Below, piece by piece: positions 21,700 to 31,749 of a stretch of DNA of 39,661 nt. The translations under genes were made by a program, and so were the position numbers. Each line of letters opens with the position of its first letter. Position 1 is the stretch's first letter. A model generated the notes under the pieces. It saw only the letters and a list, made by a program, of their open reading frames with translations, did not search any database and had not been told where the DNA came from. Origin of the DNA: Chara braunii (lineage: Eukaryota; Streptophyta; Charophyceae; Charales; Characeae); contig BFEA01000024.1 in assembly GCA_003427395.1 (NCBI GenBank), forward strand, positions 4,831,371 through 4,871,031, given 5' to 3'.

Positions 21700-22430
21700 C
21701 GATCCTAACCAATTACAAAGTGCGGATATTACAATATAATATCGTCCAATTACAAAAATAAATGAATGAACTTAAGAAGGGAGAAAAGTAAAAAAAATAA
21801 AAATAAAGAAAAAAAATAAGAAGATATATACCGGCGAAAAAACCTATGACAATTCTTCCTTCTCTTGCCGACCAACTCATCCTCATTTTTGCCCCTTCCT
21901 TATTCAAATAATAATAATAATGAATGGTTGAACCATAGTCAATATATGAATCCCGCTTCTACTAGTAGCACAACAACATGTCCATCATAGCCATGACCTC
22001 CTTCTTCTTTCACCTCTGAAAGTCAAATGACTATGATAAACTAATAAGAGTTATGCCTTGATGTTTAGAAGACAACGCAAAAACGACTATGTCCTTTCCT
22101 ACCTCTAGCCATCCTCCTCTCTAGTCTCATTCTTTCTCCTCCTACCAGGCGCCTTCCACCATAGCCAAGGCGGAGTTTCTGACGTTCCTCTCCCTAACGT
22201 TCCACACAGTGTTATTTCGTTGGTCGCTTCGACATCGTGATGCCCAAACTTGCACACAAAAAACAAGGCATAAGAACTACCTCTACCTGAAGATATGAGG
22301 AGCAACCAGCCTCACGGTCGGTTGTTGGAGTGTGCCTTGTAGCCTCCAAGCCCCCGGTACCTCCTCCCTTTCTAAGAGAAACATTATTGCAGACCTAATA
22401 TCTACTCTATAGACCCTAAACCTATACTAC
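21700..22430. other. Non-coding, nothing recognised
   Basis: AT-rich in the left part. Small minus-strand ORFs (for example 22105-22305) have no domain signature. Confidence 0.4.
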
Positions 22431-22440
22431 CGGACTTGTA

Positions 22441-22694
22441 CCCCTAAAGGTACTAACTTTTTGTCTTCTTTTGCTCGACCTACCGCTACTCAAGTACTAC
22501 GAGTACCGACAGTATGCTACTTGAGTCTGTCGTAAGCTACTTCTACGACCACTGGAGTGTGTTTCCCCGCTGCACGAGAGATGGTTAACGGAGACCTAAA
22601 TTTTCAAATAACTTGTCATCCTATTTATAACAAACCCACGAGTTATTTTATCCAAACTTGCTAGCACTTCCTAGAGTAGAGACCAAACTCACTA
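22441..22694. repeat. Direct repeat, left copy, about 254 bp
   Basis: Diverged but continuous similarity to 23661-23911, for example CCCTAAAGGTACTAA, ACTTGAGTCTG, CACTGGAGTGT and GTTATTTTATCCAAA in the same order and spacing. The 1220-bp offset would allow a pair of short LTRs of a small non-autonomous element, but no PBS was found just inside the left copy. Confidence 0.7.
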
Positions 22695-23660
22695 ATTCAA
22701 AAATAAAATAGCGAGACGAAAGTGCATTTTCATGTCAATTTCGCCAACATTCAATTTAAAAAATCTCAGTAGAGGAAATTCCAATGCTCCAAATGAGACC
22801 AGATTTGGTACACCCAAACCTTCATTCAAAACAAAAACAGAAAAAAAAAACAAAAACATAAAATTAGACCCTCGAACCATAATTTCAGTTTTTGGTCGGT
22901 TGGTCAGGACCTGAAAATGGGGGTCCCCGCTAACCATCAGTGCAGCGCAACCCTTAAAGTCATGGCCATAGGAGAGTACTGACCATGTGGGCCTTCCAAA
23001 CAAATAAGTGTCCTGGCGGGTCACACATACTCTCATGCGGACAAACACTCAGAAAGGCATGCAGACCAGAAAACATGCACACAGGCTTTAAAAACTCAGC
23101 AAAAAGTAGGAATGTCAACAATGGATATATTCTAGCGGTGAAATTTACAAATCGGTTGCGTTGTCATTTCGTGTTTTTACAAGTCCTTACACCTTTAGTT
23201 ATTCATTCGACCTGTAGAAGTAGGCGCTCACCAGACACAATAAGTTCAATGTAAAACAAACACTTATGGTCAATAACATGAACAAATCATTGAGTACATT
23301 TATTAGTCTGCAATAACTCATAACAAACAACCAACGATCACACAGACACAAAAGAAACATTAATAGTTGGAACTGATTTGTTTTGAAAAACTCATTACAT
23401 GTGCGAATTATACCTTCCTGAAACCCTTCCTCACATACACAGTTTATGATTATTAATGAGGACGGTATAAGGGGTTAATGAATCACGTTTCACTTATGCA
23501 TCATAAAACATTGCATCTCAGTTAGAGGATAACTTTTTCAAGTCGAATGGGTAACACAAATCTCATCCATATCTGTTTCTTTTCTATCTTTTGTCCATTT
23601 TCTGCACATTAATTGATATGATTCCTACATTTTAGTTTGCCCTATATTTATGGATTCCTA
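22695..23660. other. Interior between two direct repeats, no gene
   Basis: About 966 bp with no credible ORF. If the flanking repeats are LTRs this would be the element's interior. If not, it is plain intergenic sequence. Confidence 0.4.
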
Positions 23661-23911
23661 TCCCTAAAGGTACTAATTTTTATCTTATTTTGTCCTGCCT
23701 ACCGCTACCTAAGTGCTGCCTGTACCGGCAATGTGTTACTTGAGTCTGCTTTAAGCTACCCCTACGGCCACTGGAGTGTTTTTCCCCACTGCAAGAGAGA
23801 TGGTCAACGAAGACCTCCATTTTCAAACAACTTGTCACATCATTTATAACAAAACCCAAAGGTTATTTTATCCAAATTTCCCAGCAATTAATAGAATGAA
23901 GACCATACTAA
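23661..23911. repeat. Direct repeat, right copy, about 251 bp
   Basis: Right-hand partner of 22441-22694, by eye about three quarters identical with small indels. Confidence 0.7.
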
Positions 23912-23954
23912 CCTGCATAGCACGGTGAACTTGTTCTCGCCCCTTCACGTTCAC

Positions 23955-24207
23955 GCGAACAGCTCGCGAACATGTTCGGGGGAACATCATTTTTTTCGTA
24001 AAAAAAAAATAATTATTTTTTTCGATTTTTGATTTTTAACTCATGACTGGCGATGAATTTGAACATGGCTCCAATGCAAAAGTTGCTTGTATTGTTATTT
24101 TAAATAACATATATTGTTTTCTGATTTTTCTGATAATGTGTTTTTTTTTTTGCGTTCGAAGGTTTTTTGGCGCTTGTTCGCGTTCGGGCGAACATGTTCG
24201 CGTTCGC
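23955..24207. mobile_element. Possible small inverted-repeat element with GAACATGTTC ends
   Basis: The left end (23955-23985) has GCGAAC, then GCGAACATGTTCG, then GAAC. The right end (24182-24207) carries the inverse, GTTCG, then CGAACATGTTCGCG, then TTCGC. The interior is AT-rich with poly(T). The core GCGAACATGTTCGC is itself palindromic, so apparent terminal inverted repeats could arise from two copies of one palindrome. No target-site duplication was found. Confidence 0.35.
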
Positions 24208-24240
24208 CTCCGACTTTGCGACATTGGTGCGAAACCAAGA

Positions 24241-24349
24241 TTTGCGACTTTGCGACTTTGCGACTTTGCGACTTTACCACCTTGTGTATGTGTCCGTTGA
24301 GTCGTGTCAAGTCTGTGGCGAGTTGAGTGAGTGTGTGTGTGTGTGTGTG
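24241..24349. repeat. Microsatellites: (TTTGCGAC)4 and (GT)n
   Basis: Four perfect copies of the 8-mer TTTGCGAC occupy 24241-24272. A GT run occupies 24331-24349. Confidence 0.9.
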
Positions 24350-24400
24350 CTCACTCCCTCCTTCTCTCTTCCCCGACCTCGCTGCTCCACCTCCGCCTCA

Positions 24401-24946
24401 TCACACTGGTGCGCAGTTGGTCAGCAACTGCAGTGGCATCCCGCCTGTTAACATTAGGTGAACCCTCGTTAGGCGAAGTTCGAATGCAGGCAGGGGGTGT
24501 GGCCACACGGCTGCGTGGCTGGGAACAGGGAGCACTTTCACGGAGCGAGTGAGAAACAGACACATGACCACACAGGAAACCGGACCGGAATGCCCGCTGT
24601 CGGGGCTGGACAATGTACTGACGAAATTATTTGTGTCACGCACAGATTCCCCATCCTCGATGGCTGCCAACAGTTGTTGCAGACGCTGGACCTCCTCGTG
24701 CAGCACCACCACCTTCACTTCAACGACCTCTTCTCTCGACAATGTCATGGCCTCACGTGTGTTGGAACTCTCAACCTCCCCCTGCAATCTTTTGATCTCG
24801 TCGACCATACCGGATATGCGTGTGAAAAGCACAACCCTTTTCTTGGCCAGCTCGTGGGCCTACTCGATTAGACGTTTGTGGGTGAGGGCAAAGTCGTCGG
24901 CCATGTCCACAACCTCTTTAACATCGCGGAGAGGCATCGACGACAT
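24401..24946 (-). CDS. Coiled-coil protein segment with in-frame TAG
   Basis: From ATG at 24946 the minus frame reads through a helix-rich sequence (MSSMPLRDVKEVVDMADDF), meets TAG at 24862-24860, and continues as a strong heptad-like coiled coil (ISGMVDEIKRLQGEVES, then HEEVQRLQQLLAAIEDGE). The TAG sits as LIE-stop-AHELAKK, where Gln would fit well. The C-terminal part after VRDTNN loses coiled-coil character and may be outside the true exon. It lies 287 bp downstream of the trihelix ORF on the same strand and may be another exon of that gene. No known family is recognised. Confidence 0.45.
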
Positions 24947-25232
24947 GATGTGGTCGCGGAGAGGCGTGGACGGCCTTCACGTTCCCTGCAACCATACCAC
25001 CAGCCCACCACACACACATGCACGATGTCATTAGATGCCATTCATCACCCTCCTATGCACAACCTCCTTCAAAATGGAAAACCTTTCGAACTGCATAAAA
25101 ATTGAACATATATCCAATGAAAATGAAGAAAGCAGTCTCCGGTGCATCATTGGCTGTGGATATCATCGGCGAACCCGCTGCATCAATCACATCGGACGTT
25201 CACCTCCAACAGGGTCGTGCATGCTCCTTCGT

Positions 25233-26633
25233 TCATTGTGTTTCCTTTTCTGCAGAACGTCCCGACAGTGATCCGGACAACATTGTGAAACATTGGAGGA
25301 GCGTGGTATTACCCTGTGCGAAGGTGTTGTTGATGACATCCATGGCATTCGCAAAACTACCTGCCATTTTATCGGCCTGTCTGTCATTGGATTCCACCAA
25401 TGCATGTGCAACATCAGCGAAGGTCCCCCCCATGTTCCCTTCCGCTGATGACTGAGATCTGTTGCGGCGAGCGCCTCCACCCCCCACCTCCGTACGTGCA
25501 CTCTTCGACCCTTCAGCTGCGTCGCTCCCCTCACGCCTTCGTGGAGCAAGGCTGCCGCTCCCACCACCTGTGTCATCATTGTCTGTCACAGCACTCAGCC
25601 CTCCTTCATTATATTGAACGAAACTCATAACCCCTTCACAAGACCACTCTGCCTTCCGCAATTTCCACTACAGAGCATCAAACAACTGTTTGTCAAACAA
25701 CACAGGCAACCCCTCCTTCTTTTTGGACACCCGATCCATGTTCCAATAGATCCATTCACTGGATCTCAAGTGAAAGTCACTGATCCTCTTCTCGTTGTCG
25801 AGCAGGCTGTAGAACTTGCATTCACACTCTTCAACGTTGCGGGGCTTGAAACCTTTCTCCACGAGCTTCAAAATGATCCACCCGTACTTCTCCTTCCTCG
25901 TGCGCATTTTCTGTCTTCCTTTCCTCTTTTGTTGCAGAGCGTCTTCCTCGAATAGAGAGCGAAGCAGCCGCACGCTCTCGTTAGTGCTCCAATCAGGAGA
26001 GCGGGGCTTTCCTTTTGCTGCAGGTTCTCCATCACCACCCCCTCCACCTGGCAGTGAACGGGCCTTTCCTTTTGCTGTAGGTTCACCATCACTACCCCCT
26101 CCACCTGCAGGTATACGCCTCGGGCTGCCATCATTGTTGGAAACATCAGACCGCCCCTTCACATTAAACTCCCCATCCGAACCGGCACTGGAGCACCCTT
26201 CGTATTGGGTGCCGACAATATCCGACACACCACCCATCCACGCATCCCCCACGTTGCAATCTGCATTCCCATAAGCTCCTTCAGAACCTCCAAGTGATGG
26301 TGGACCCACGTCCTTGCCGCCCAAGTTTCTCGAAGGTTGAAACCGCGATGTGGGCTGCATGTCCGATCCACTATTGCCGCACTGCAACATAGACGAGTAC
26401 GGTCCCAGTCCATGCTCAACGCCCACCGACCCTTGGGCAAGCGACGGTTCTGGTTCGACCGCCATGGACAGCGCTCCCTTGCTTCCCCCCACCCCGACAA
26501 TTTGTGGTTGTTGACGTTGCCCATCCACACCTGCAGTCGGGGCACTCCATCCTACACAGTTCTGTCCATCATGCGGCATTCCCCATCGGTTACTCCCCGG
26601 AACAGTAGACGCTCGTGGAGAAAAGCACCTCAT
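25233..26633 (-). CDS. Trihelix (Myb/SANT-like) DNA-binding protein, in-frame TAG
   Basis: Probable sequence-specific DNA-binding protein of the plant trihelix type, acting in the nucleus. The first ATG in the open frame is at 26633. The N-terminal half is Gly/Ser-rich, with two near-repeats of the type GGGGSDGEPTAKGK. A DNA-binding domain follows at about 26000-25755: PDWSTNESVRLL, a basic linker, KYGWIILKLVEKGF, then CECKFYSLL. This gives the W...W...F spacing of trihelix domains. A conserved-looking tail (SEWIYWNMDR, LPVLFDKQLFDAL) ends at TAG 25670-25668. The same frame then continues for about 144 codons to TGA 25235-25233 (MSFVQYNEGGLS, Ser/Gly-rich, amphipathic helix). The TAG could be a mutation, a recoded codon or the true end. 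Confidence 0.65.
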
Positions 26634-26815
26634 ACCGCCTTGTCCGCCTTCCACCTGGCCGCTCCACGTCAACCCCCCCGGAGTCGATGGCGGTCACGTA
26701 CTCCCAGAAAAAGCGGACGCTCGCGGAGAAAAGCACGTCACACCGCCTTGCCCGCCTTCCACCTGGCTGCTCCATGTCGACCCCCTCGGGGTCGATGGCG
26801 GGAACGTGGGCGCCT
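26590..26815. repeat. 107-bp tandem duplication at the trihelix gene 5' end
   Basis: CGCTCGTGGAGAAAAGCAC at 26610 recurs at 26717 as CGCTCGCGGAGAAAAGCAC, with similarity over about 90-100 bp. The 107-bp period is not a multiple of three. The second copy, upstream in gene sense, shares the gene's frame but is separated from it by TGA at 26696-26694, so the start of the coding region is uncertain. Confidence 0.8.
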
Positions 26816-26945
26816 TGAAGTTCTTCCATTTCGACAATGGAGGCAACGGGTACGGGAACTGAACCGCGTGGCTCGCCCCTGTTGCCGCTGCGCCGAATGC
26901 AGTCGTGTCATCGTTCACTGATCCTTGGTGGTGATGAAAAACGCG

Positions 26946-27065
26946 GATCTTCGACACGTGGCAGGCGTTAAAAAAAAAAACAAAGCTAATGGGGAAGAAT
27001 CCATGTTTCAACCTTTCACGTGCAGCAGACAGTCGACACGGGTGACGACTGGCACTAGAGAGAAG

Positions 27066-27127
<62 letters not shown>

Positions 27128-27315
27128 GTCGAACCTTTGACATATGGCAGGAGTGAAAAAAAAAAAAAAAAGCGAACGGAGAGAGAGAGAGCTCGTCGAA
27201 CCTTCGACACGTGGTAGGCGTGTAAAAAAAAAAAAAAGCGAACAGAGTGGAATCCATATTTCAACCTTTCATGTGCGGCAGACAGTCGACACAGGCGACG
27301 ACTGGCACTAGAGAG

Positions 27316-27391
<76 letters not shown>

Positions 27392-27470
27392 CTCCGCTGT
27401 ACCTTGTGGGCGAAGATGGACCTTCAACGCCAGTTACCAGGACCACGTCCAGATAGATGACACGTGGCGT
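26946..27470. repeat. Composite repeat: G-box, poly(A), (GA)n, upstream of the trihelix gene
   Basis: The block TTCGACACGTGGCAGGCGT plus poly(A) occurs at about 26950, in altered form at 27135 (CATATG for CACGTG) and at 27203. A second block starting GAATCCAT(G/A)TTTCAACC (26997 and 27250, about 67 bp) is followed each time by a long GA run (27070-27125 and 27318-27388). Another CACGTGGC is at 27461. CACGTGGC is the core G-box/ABRE bound by plant bZIP factors, but a regulatory role here is inference. Confidence 0.75.
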
Positions 27471-27481
27471 CGCAGTTGAGT

Positions 27482-27877
27482 CTATGCGATGGTGTGACGA
27501 CGTGGATGGCGTCCGCTGGTGGAAACAAAGGGTTTCGACGACCACGCTGTGGTCATGGACGTGTCGAAGTAGCAACGTCGATATGTCGTAGGAGGTCTGA
27601 AGCTGTAGGTGTATCCAACTGGGGGAGGGACCGTTTGTAGTACACGTCCGTACGGGGGGCGAGGGGGCGGCTGGTAGTCCTGAGGCAGGCCGAAGGGCAA
27701 TTCCTCGACGCGACAGCGGCGGCACAGTACCGTTTTTCTCACGGGACTGGTCGCACATTGCCAAAGGGCCGAGTTCCGGACACCCACGGGGGCCTGCCGT
27801 GCCACACAGCGAACCGAACCACGGACAAACCAGCCCACCGAAACGGACACATAGAATTTAAAAAAAAACAAAAACAA
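27482..27877 (-). CDS. Uncertain proline-rich ORF
   Basis: A minus-strand frame contains a Pro/Tyr-rich stretch (LPFGLPQDYQPPPRPPYGRV, then VPPPVGYTYSFRPP). It may be an exon upstream of the trihelix gene or a chance ORF. Its first residues look like untranslated sequence (poly-Phe from poly(A)). No family is recognised. Confidence 0.2.
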   Translation of the reverse strand: MFLFFFKFYVSVSVGWFVRGSVRCVARQAPVGVRNSALWQCATSPVRKTVLCRRCRVEELPFGLPQDYQPPPRPPYGRVLQTVPPPVGYTYSFRPPTTYRRCYFDTSMTTAWSSKPFVSTSGRHPRRHTIA

Positions 27878-27946
27878 AAATCCCCCTTCTTTTTCGCGTC
27901 AGGGTACGAATCGAGCTCTCTTGCATTGGCTTGTATCCCACAATCC

Positions 27947-28240
27947 TTAGTAGGGGTACTTTCGTGAAAAAAAAAGAAACCCCACTCGTTTCCGTGGTGA
28001 GCGAACAGATAAAATAATTCGGCTATCGTGGCTGGTTTCGTGAAAGAATTTCACTTCCGGGTTAATAACCACCGTAACGTAGTCATCCCCAGTAACTACC
28101 GAATTGGGAGCCAAATCTTTTGGAAAAGTACCCTCCGCATAACATTTTGAGATCATCCCCCTAATTCTGTTATTTTCCTCGTCCGACATAGTCGGACTTG
28201 GTTCGTGTCCGCTCACTGGGACAGAAAAAGAAATAAACAC
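27947..28240 (-). CDS. Hypothetical exon-like ORF
   Basis: The minus frame contains MSDEENNRIRGMISKCYAEG, followed by PNSVVTGDDYVTVVINPEVK, with a protein-like composition. TTTCTTTTTCTGTCCCAG at its start could be a 3' splice site, so this may be an internal exon. The C-terminal part runs into sequence resembling poly(A). No family is recognised and there is no supporting partner exon. Confidence 0.3.
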   Translation of the reverse strand: MFISFSVPVSGHEPSPTMSDEENNRIRGMISKCYAEGTFPKDLAPNSVVTGDDYVTVVINPEVKFFHETSHDSRIILSVRSPRKRVGFLFFSRKYPY

Positions 28241-28302
28241 GAAGCAGCTATTAAACCCTACGGTCTTAACTTCAGTATCTTAATATAGAGGCATCCATAA
28301 AT

Positions 28303-28760
28303 AGGGGCTCGTTCGACACTCCTGGGGCGCATAAAGTCCCCGAGGAATTGTTCGTTCCAAATATCCTCGGGGATGCAGTCGACAAAAAAAAAGTGAAAAC
28401 ACTCCGAAGGAAATTCCTTGGGCTCCGAGGATTCCCCAGCCATTTCTTCCCTTTGCCCAAGGGACCTCACCAGGTCCCTTGCGCAAAAGGAATCCGGGTT
28501 TCACGGAGAGGAGCGGGCACATGGGTAGAGAGACGTTACAACAAAGAATCTGGATCGTGGCGGCACCCTGTTGGCTGAAGGCTTAAAACACATTTGATTT
28601 TTTTTTATTTTTTTTTTTCTTGTCAGACATCGTTCGAAGGAAATGTCCTCGGGTGACGTCCCCGAGGACAGGTGGAACGATGGCGGGAATTTCCTTGAAA
28701 ACCCCCAAGGAAACTTCCTTCGGCCCCGAGGACGCCCCAAGGAGTGTCGAACGAGCCCCT
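28303..28760. mobile_element. MITE-like element with 27-bp terminal inverted repeats
   Basis: The left end AGGGGCTCGTTCGACACTCC plus TGGGGCG (28303-28329) is matched by the right end (28733-28760) in inverted orientation with one inserted base. The subterminal region has repeated CCTCGGGG/CCCCGAGG words and GGAAATTCCTTGG palindromes on both sides, typical of non-autonomous DNA transposons. There is no transposase; length is 458 bp. A GGGGC-type end would fit PIF/Harbinger- or hAT-like families, but no clean target-site duplication is visible, so the superfamily is open. Confidence 0.7.
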
Positions 28761-29076
28761 GTGGCATAAGTGTAAGTCAAACCCTCCCCTTCTCCCTCCC
28801 AAGGTTCAACGTCAACGGGGAGTATACCTACCCACCGCTCGTGAAGACGAGGCTTGACTTAACCTGTCACTTGAAGAGGTTGACGAGAGTTCACTTTTTC
28901 CTTTACCGTTGTCTTTTGTATTTGTTACCGTTGTCGGCAGCCGACCTGGCTAGGCCGCTGCCTTGGCCGCCCTGTATCTCACGGTTGGCTCACACCATAT
29001 CCATTATGATGAAGGCAGACCTGCTCGCATAAGTCCTCGACGTTGCCGAAGACGAAGGCAACGGGGCACATACCAC

Positions 29077-29300
29077 TTTTTTTTCTTTTTTTTTTTTAAC
29101 ATCCTTATGTATTCCGAACTGAGCAAACAGAGGCCGCGGACCTCACAATTCAACCCGGAGTTATCCCGGCAGCATCAGCCAATTTCGCTTACAGCCTCAG
29201 GCTGAAACTTCTTACCAAAACAACACTTTTGACCCAATTTACGCGAATGTCGAGTTTGTGATAAGCTCAGACCCGTACCGCGCGACTTCTCGTATCCCTG
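29077..29300 (-). mobile_element. 3' end of a second LINE copy
   Basis: A T run with one C (29077-29097) is followed by sequence matching that next to the LINE poly(A) at 14631. GGACCTCACAATTC occurs at 29137 and 14688, and AGTTAT, GGCAG and GCTTAC follow in the same order. It is therefore a 5'-truncated copy, or a SINE using the same 3' tail, in the same orientation. Confidence 0.65.
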
Positions 29301-29839
29301 AGGAAGAATCCCCCGGAAGCCCCGAGGCACGGATGCGGACAAACAGGGTTTTTCTTTCTTTTTGGCTTTGTTTCCTTTTTGAAACGGCTTTTTCATTTTT
29401 GGTTAATAACTCCCGCGCGGGCGAATAGCGGCCGCGGTATGAAAACCAAGAAACGGTTTCGGTGGGGACTTTTTGAATTTTTGCGCGCGTGCGCGCCTAA
29501 GCTCCGACTTCTTCGCGCGTCTCGCACCCCCGGTTCTTGCTTTGCATCCCCGCGCCATCTTCCCTTCTTGCTGCGCGCACTTCCCCCATGCAGGACTCTT
29601 CGTCTTCCCCTCCCCCCCCAGCTCGATCCTTACTCCGCGAAGTGATTGGCCTCGAAGTTGGGACGCTCGGATCAATATGGAGAGCGGGAAACCGCGCACC
29701 ACTTGAACGGACACCCCAATCACGTAGGACCATGCCATCCCGCGGGTCGAACCCTCTAACTCCCCACCTTCCTCCTGTCCCGCTCATCTACAACCTGCGC
29801 TGCCTGCACCTCGCGCTGACAACCCGCCGCCTCCCGCGC

Positions 29840-29873
29840 TATAAATTCGCGCAACCCTCTCCTCTCTCTCTCT
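29840..29873 (+). promoter_or_regulatory. TATA box and pyrimidine-rich initiator region
   Basis: TATAAATT at 29840-29847 in a GC-rich setting is followed by a CT tract (29856-29873) at the usual start-site distance. It points right, towards the gypsy element, and may be its LTR promoter. Transcript data are lacking. Confidence 0.4.
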
Positions 29874-29879
29874 TTGATC

Positions 29880-31555
29880 TCGGTTGTAATGCTGCGCGAG
29901 CTATGCAGGAAAGTCCGCGGCGCCGAACAGGCTCGACGAGCCCAAGGACGGGCGGAGTGACGACGTGGGGTGGACCCGCGGTAGTCTCGGGGCGAGTCAG
30001 TCGGAGGGACTGAGCAGTGGTGGGGATTGGGCGCCGGCCGCGGCAAGGCCTTGTGGCTATGGTGGTCGGTGGTCTTGGGAGGTTTTAAAGGCTGCGCCTG
30101 GGGGTGGCAGTTAATTGAGAATTTTTGTGTATANGAAGGACTCGCTTTTATCTCCATTGCTGCTTTGTCTATGCATGACGTGTGACGTGTGTGTGAAGCC
30201 CGGAGTGATGGGAGCTGGTTGTGCGCATGAGTGATGTCGAAGGTCTATGGATGATTGGATGTCCTGTCAAGCGTTGTTGATTGCATGCATGTATGTGTGT
30301 ATGTACTTATCCGGGCGGGGACGGGAGAACTGAACTGGAGGACCGTCTGCCTAGGAGTATGAGTGTGTTGATCCTGTTGTTCCCTTCCCCTCCGCGGCCT
30401 TTCCTGCGCGCACGCGCAGTCTCGGTGTAACTCATTCTCTCTCTCCATCGCCTTTCTTTTTAAACTGATAGTCATCGCTTTTGGAACTTCTCTTCCGTGC
30501 ACCGGTGACGTCAACCGCCTGCGTCCGCGCGCGAGGTCGACGCCCCCGCAAGGGGAAGGGAGCTTAGATTTCGTCATCTTCTTCCGACGAACCCACCTTG
30601 AGAGAGAAGAGTTGCGTCGAGTGTTGTATGGAGTCGGTGTTGGTTCGGATGACCGGGAGCGCGGGATTTTGTCCGTGTTCATCGCTCACCTGCGATCGTC
30701 TCATCTCGCTACCGACCTTCCCCATTGCAGATGACAACAGCGTCTACTGCGATGCGGATATACGGCGCGCGCTGAGACGGACGGAGCAAGTGTGTTGGCG
30801 AGACCCGCCCCAGGCGTGTAATATAGGGGGGAACGGGTTTCTCTTGATTGATTGCTTTGATTCCCCGAATCTAATATTGCCTTATACGGGTTCGACGGTG
30901 TTGCCCTGGTCGGCCGCTCACGCCGCGTGGCGGCCGCAGTTTGATTGTCGCTGGTGTCGCCAGGGAGACTCGTGTTCTTGGCGACGCTTGGTCCTGGGTT
31001 ACGAGGGAGCGACACGTTTCCCCGAGCTCTCCCGTAATGCGGGGGCGCTACCCGCGCAATTTCGAATCCGGATGCCAGCGAGTCCTCCCGCCGTTTCACC
31101 CTCTCGGAAACTTCCGCGCGGACTTGGCAAGTCCGACGCCGAGGCTTGAAGGCCTCGAACCAACCACTTCTACAACAAAAACCCGACGGTCCGGTCACAT
31201 CACGAGGCCAATGACGAGGCCTGAAGGCTTCGAACCCACTACCCATCCCTCAAGCCGATGACGGTCGGAGTTTCTATCTTCCGCCGCCATGGCCCTCTCC
31301 CCTTGATGCCTTTTTCCGTCCTGATGCACGACGGCAATTCGTTTTTGTGGAAACCCTGCTGATTTTATCGTTTCGGAGTGATCCGACCCCCACGGGACTT
31401 CGCGGCGACAGTTCGACTCCGGGGTAACCTCTGGCACGAAACGAGAGCCTCCTGTTCCGTTAGGGAGACTCAACCCCTACGGCCAAAAATCCTCGGCCAC
31501 GCCCCTCCTAGAACTCTGATCGGCGACCCAGTACAGGACGTTGCGAGGGGGCGTG
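29880..31555 (+). mobile_element. Probable LTR downstream part and leader of the main gypsy element
   Basis: GC-rich sequence between the TATA box and the PBS. It should be LTR R/U5, but no partner LTR lies in the window and the ends are not defined: no clean CA precedes the PBS. A short direct repeat of the type GAGGCxTGAAGGCxTCGAACC occurs at about 31141 and 31217. An open frame at 30598-31149 has unnatural composition and is not called. An N stands at 30134. Confidence 0.35.
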
Positions 31556-31559
31556 AGGT

Positions 31560-31571
31560 TGGTATCAAAGC
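31560..31571 (+). other. Primer-binding site, initiator tRNA-Met type
   Basis: TGGTATCAAAGC differs by one base from the common plant PBS TGGTATCAGAGC, complementary to initiator tRNA-Met. It lies 178 bp upstream of the gag ATG. Confidence 0.75.
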
Positions 31572-31749
31572 TGATTCGTTTCGGCTCCGAGGTTTTCCTA
31601 GGACAATTACCCTGTTTAAGAGTTTTTCCCTTTTTGATCTTTTTAGTAGATTTTTCGCATTTTTGAGTAGGCTGGCTCCCCGTCGACGGCGGCCCGCGAA
31701 TAGCAATCAGAACTGAACGAGAGGCCGGGCTCGAGGTCCGCCTCCCGCG

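Noticed and set aside
24497-26921. Several long plus-strand ORFs (for example 25816-26274 and 26337-26921)
   Set aside because: They are antisense shadows of the minus-strand trihelix and coiled-coil frames, which carry recognisable domains.
26694-27264. 187-residue minus ORF containing poly-Ser-Leu
   Set aside because: Much of it is translated (GA)n microsatellite and poly(A). It is more likely upstream sequence of the trihelix gene.
30598-31246. 183- and 181-residue overlapping ORFs on opposite strands
   Set aside because: GC-rich sequence makes long chance ORFs. Composition is unnatural, no domain is seen, and the region lies in a probable LTR/leader.
31130-31250. GGTTCGAAGCC and GGTTCGAGGCC on the minus strand, resembling B-box promoters of tRNA or SINE
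   Set aside because: No A-box at the proper distance and no tRNA fold. The two are explained as a short direct repeat in the leader.
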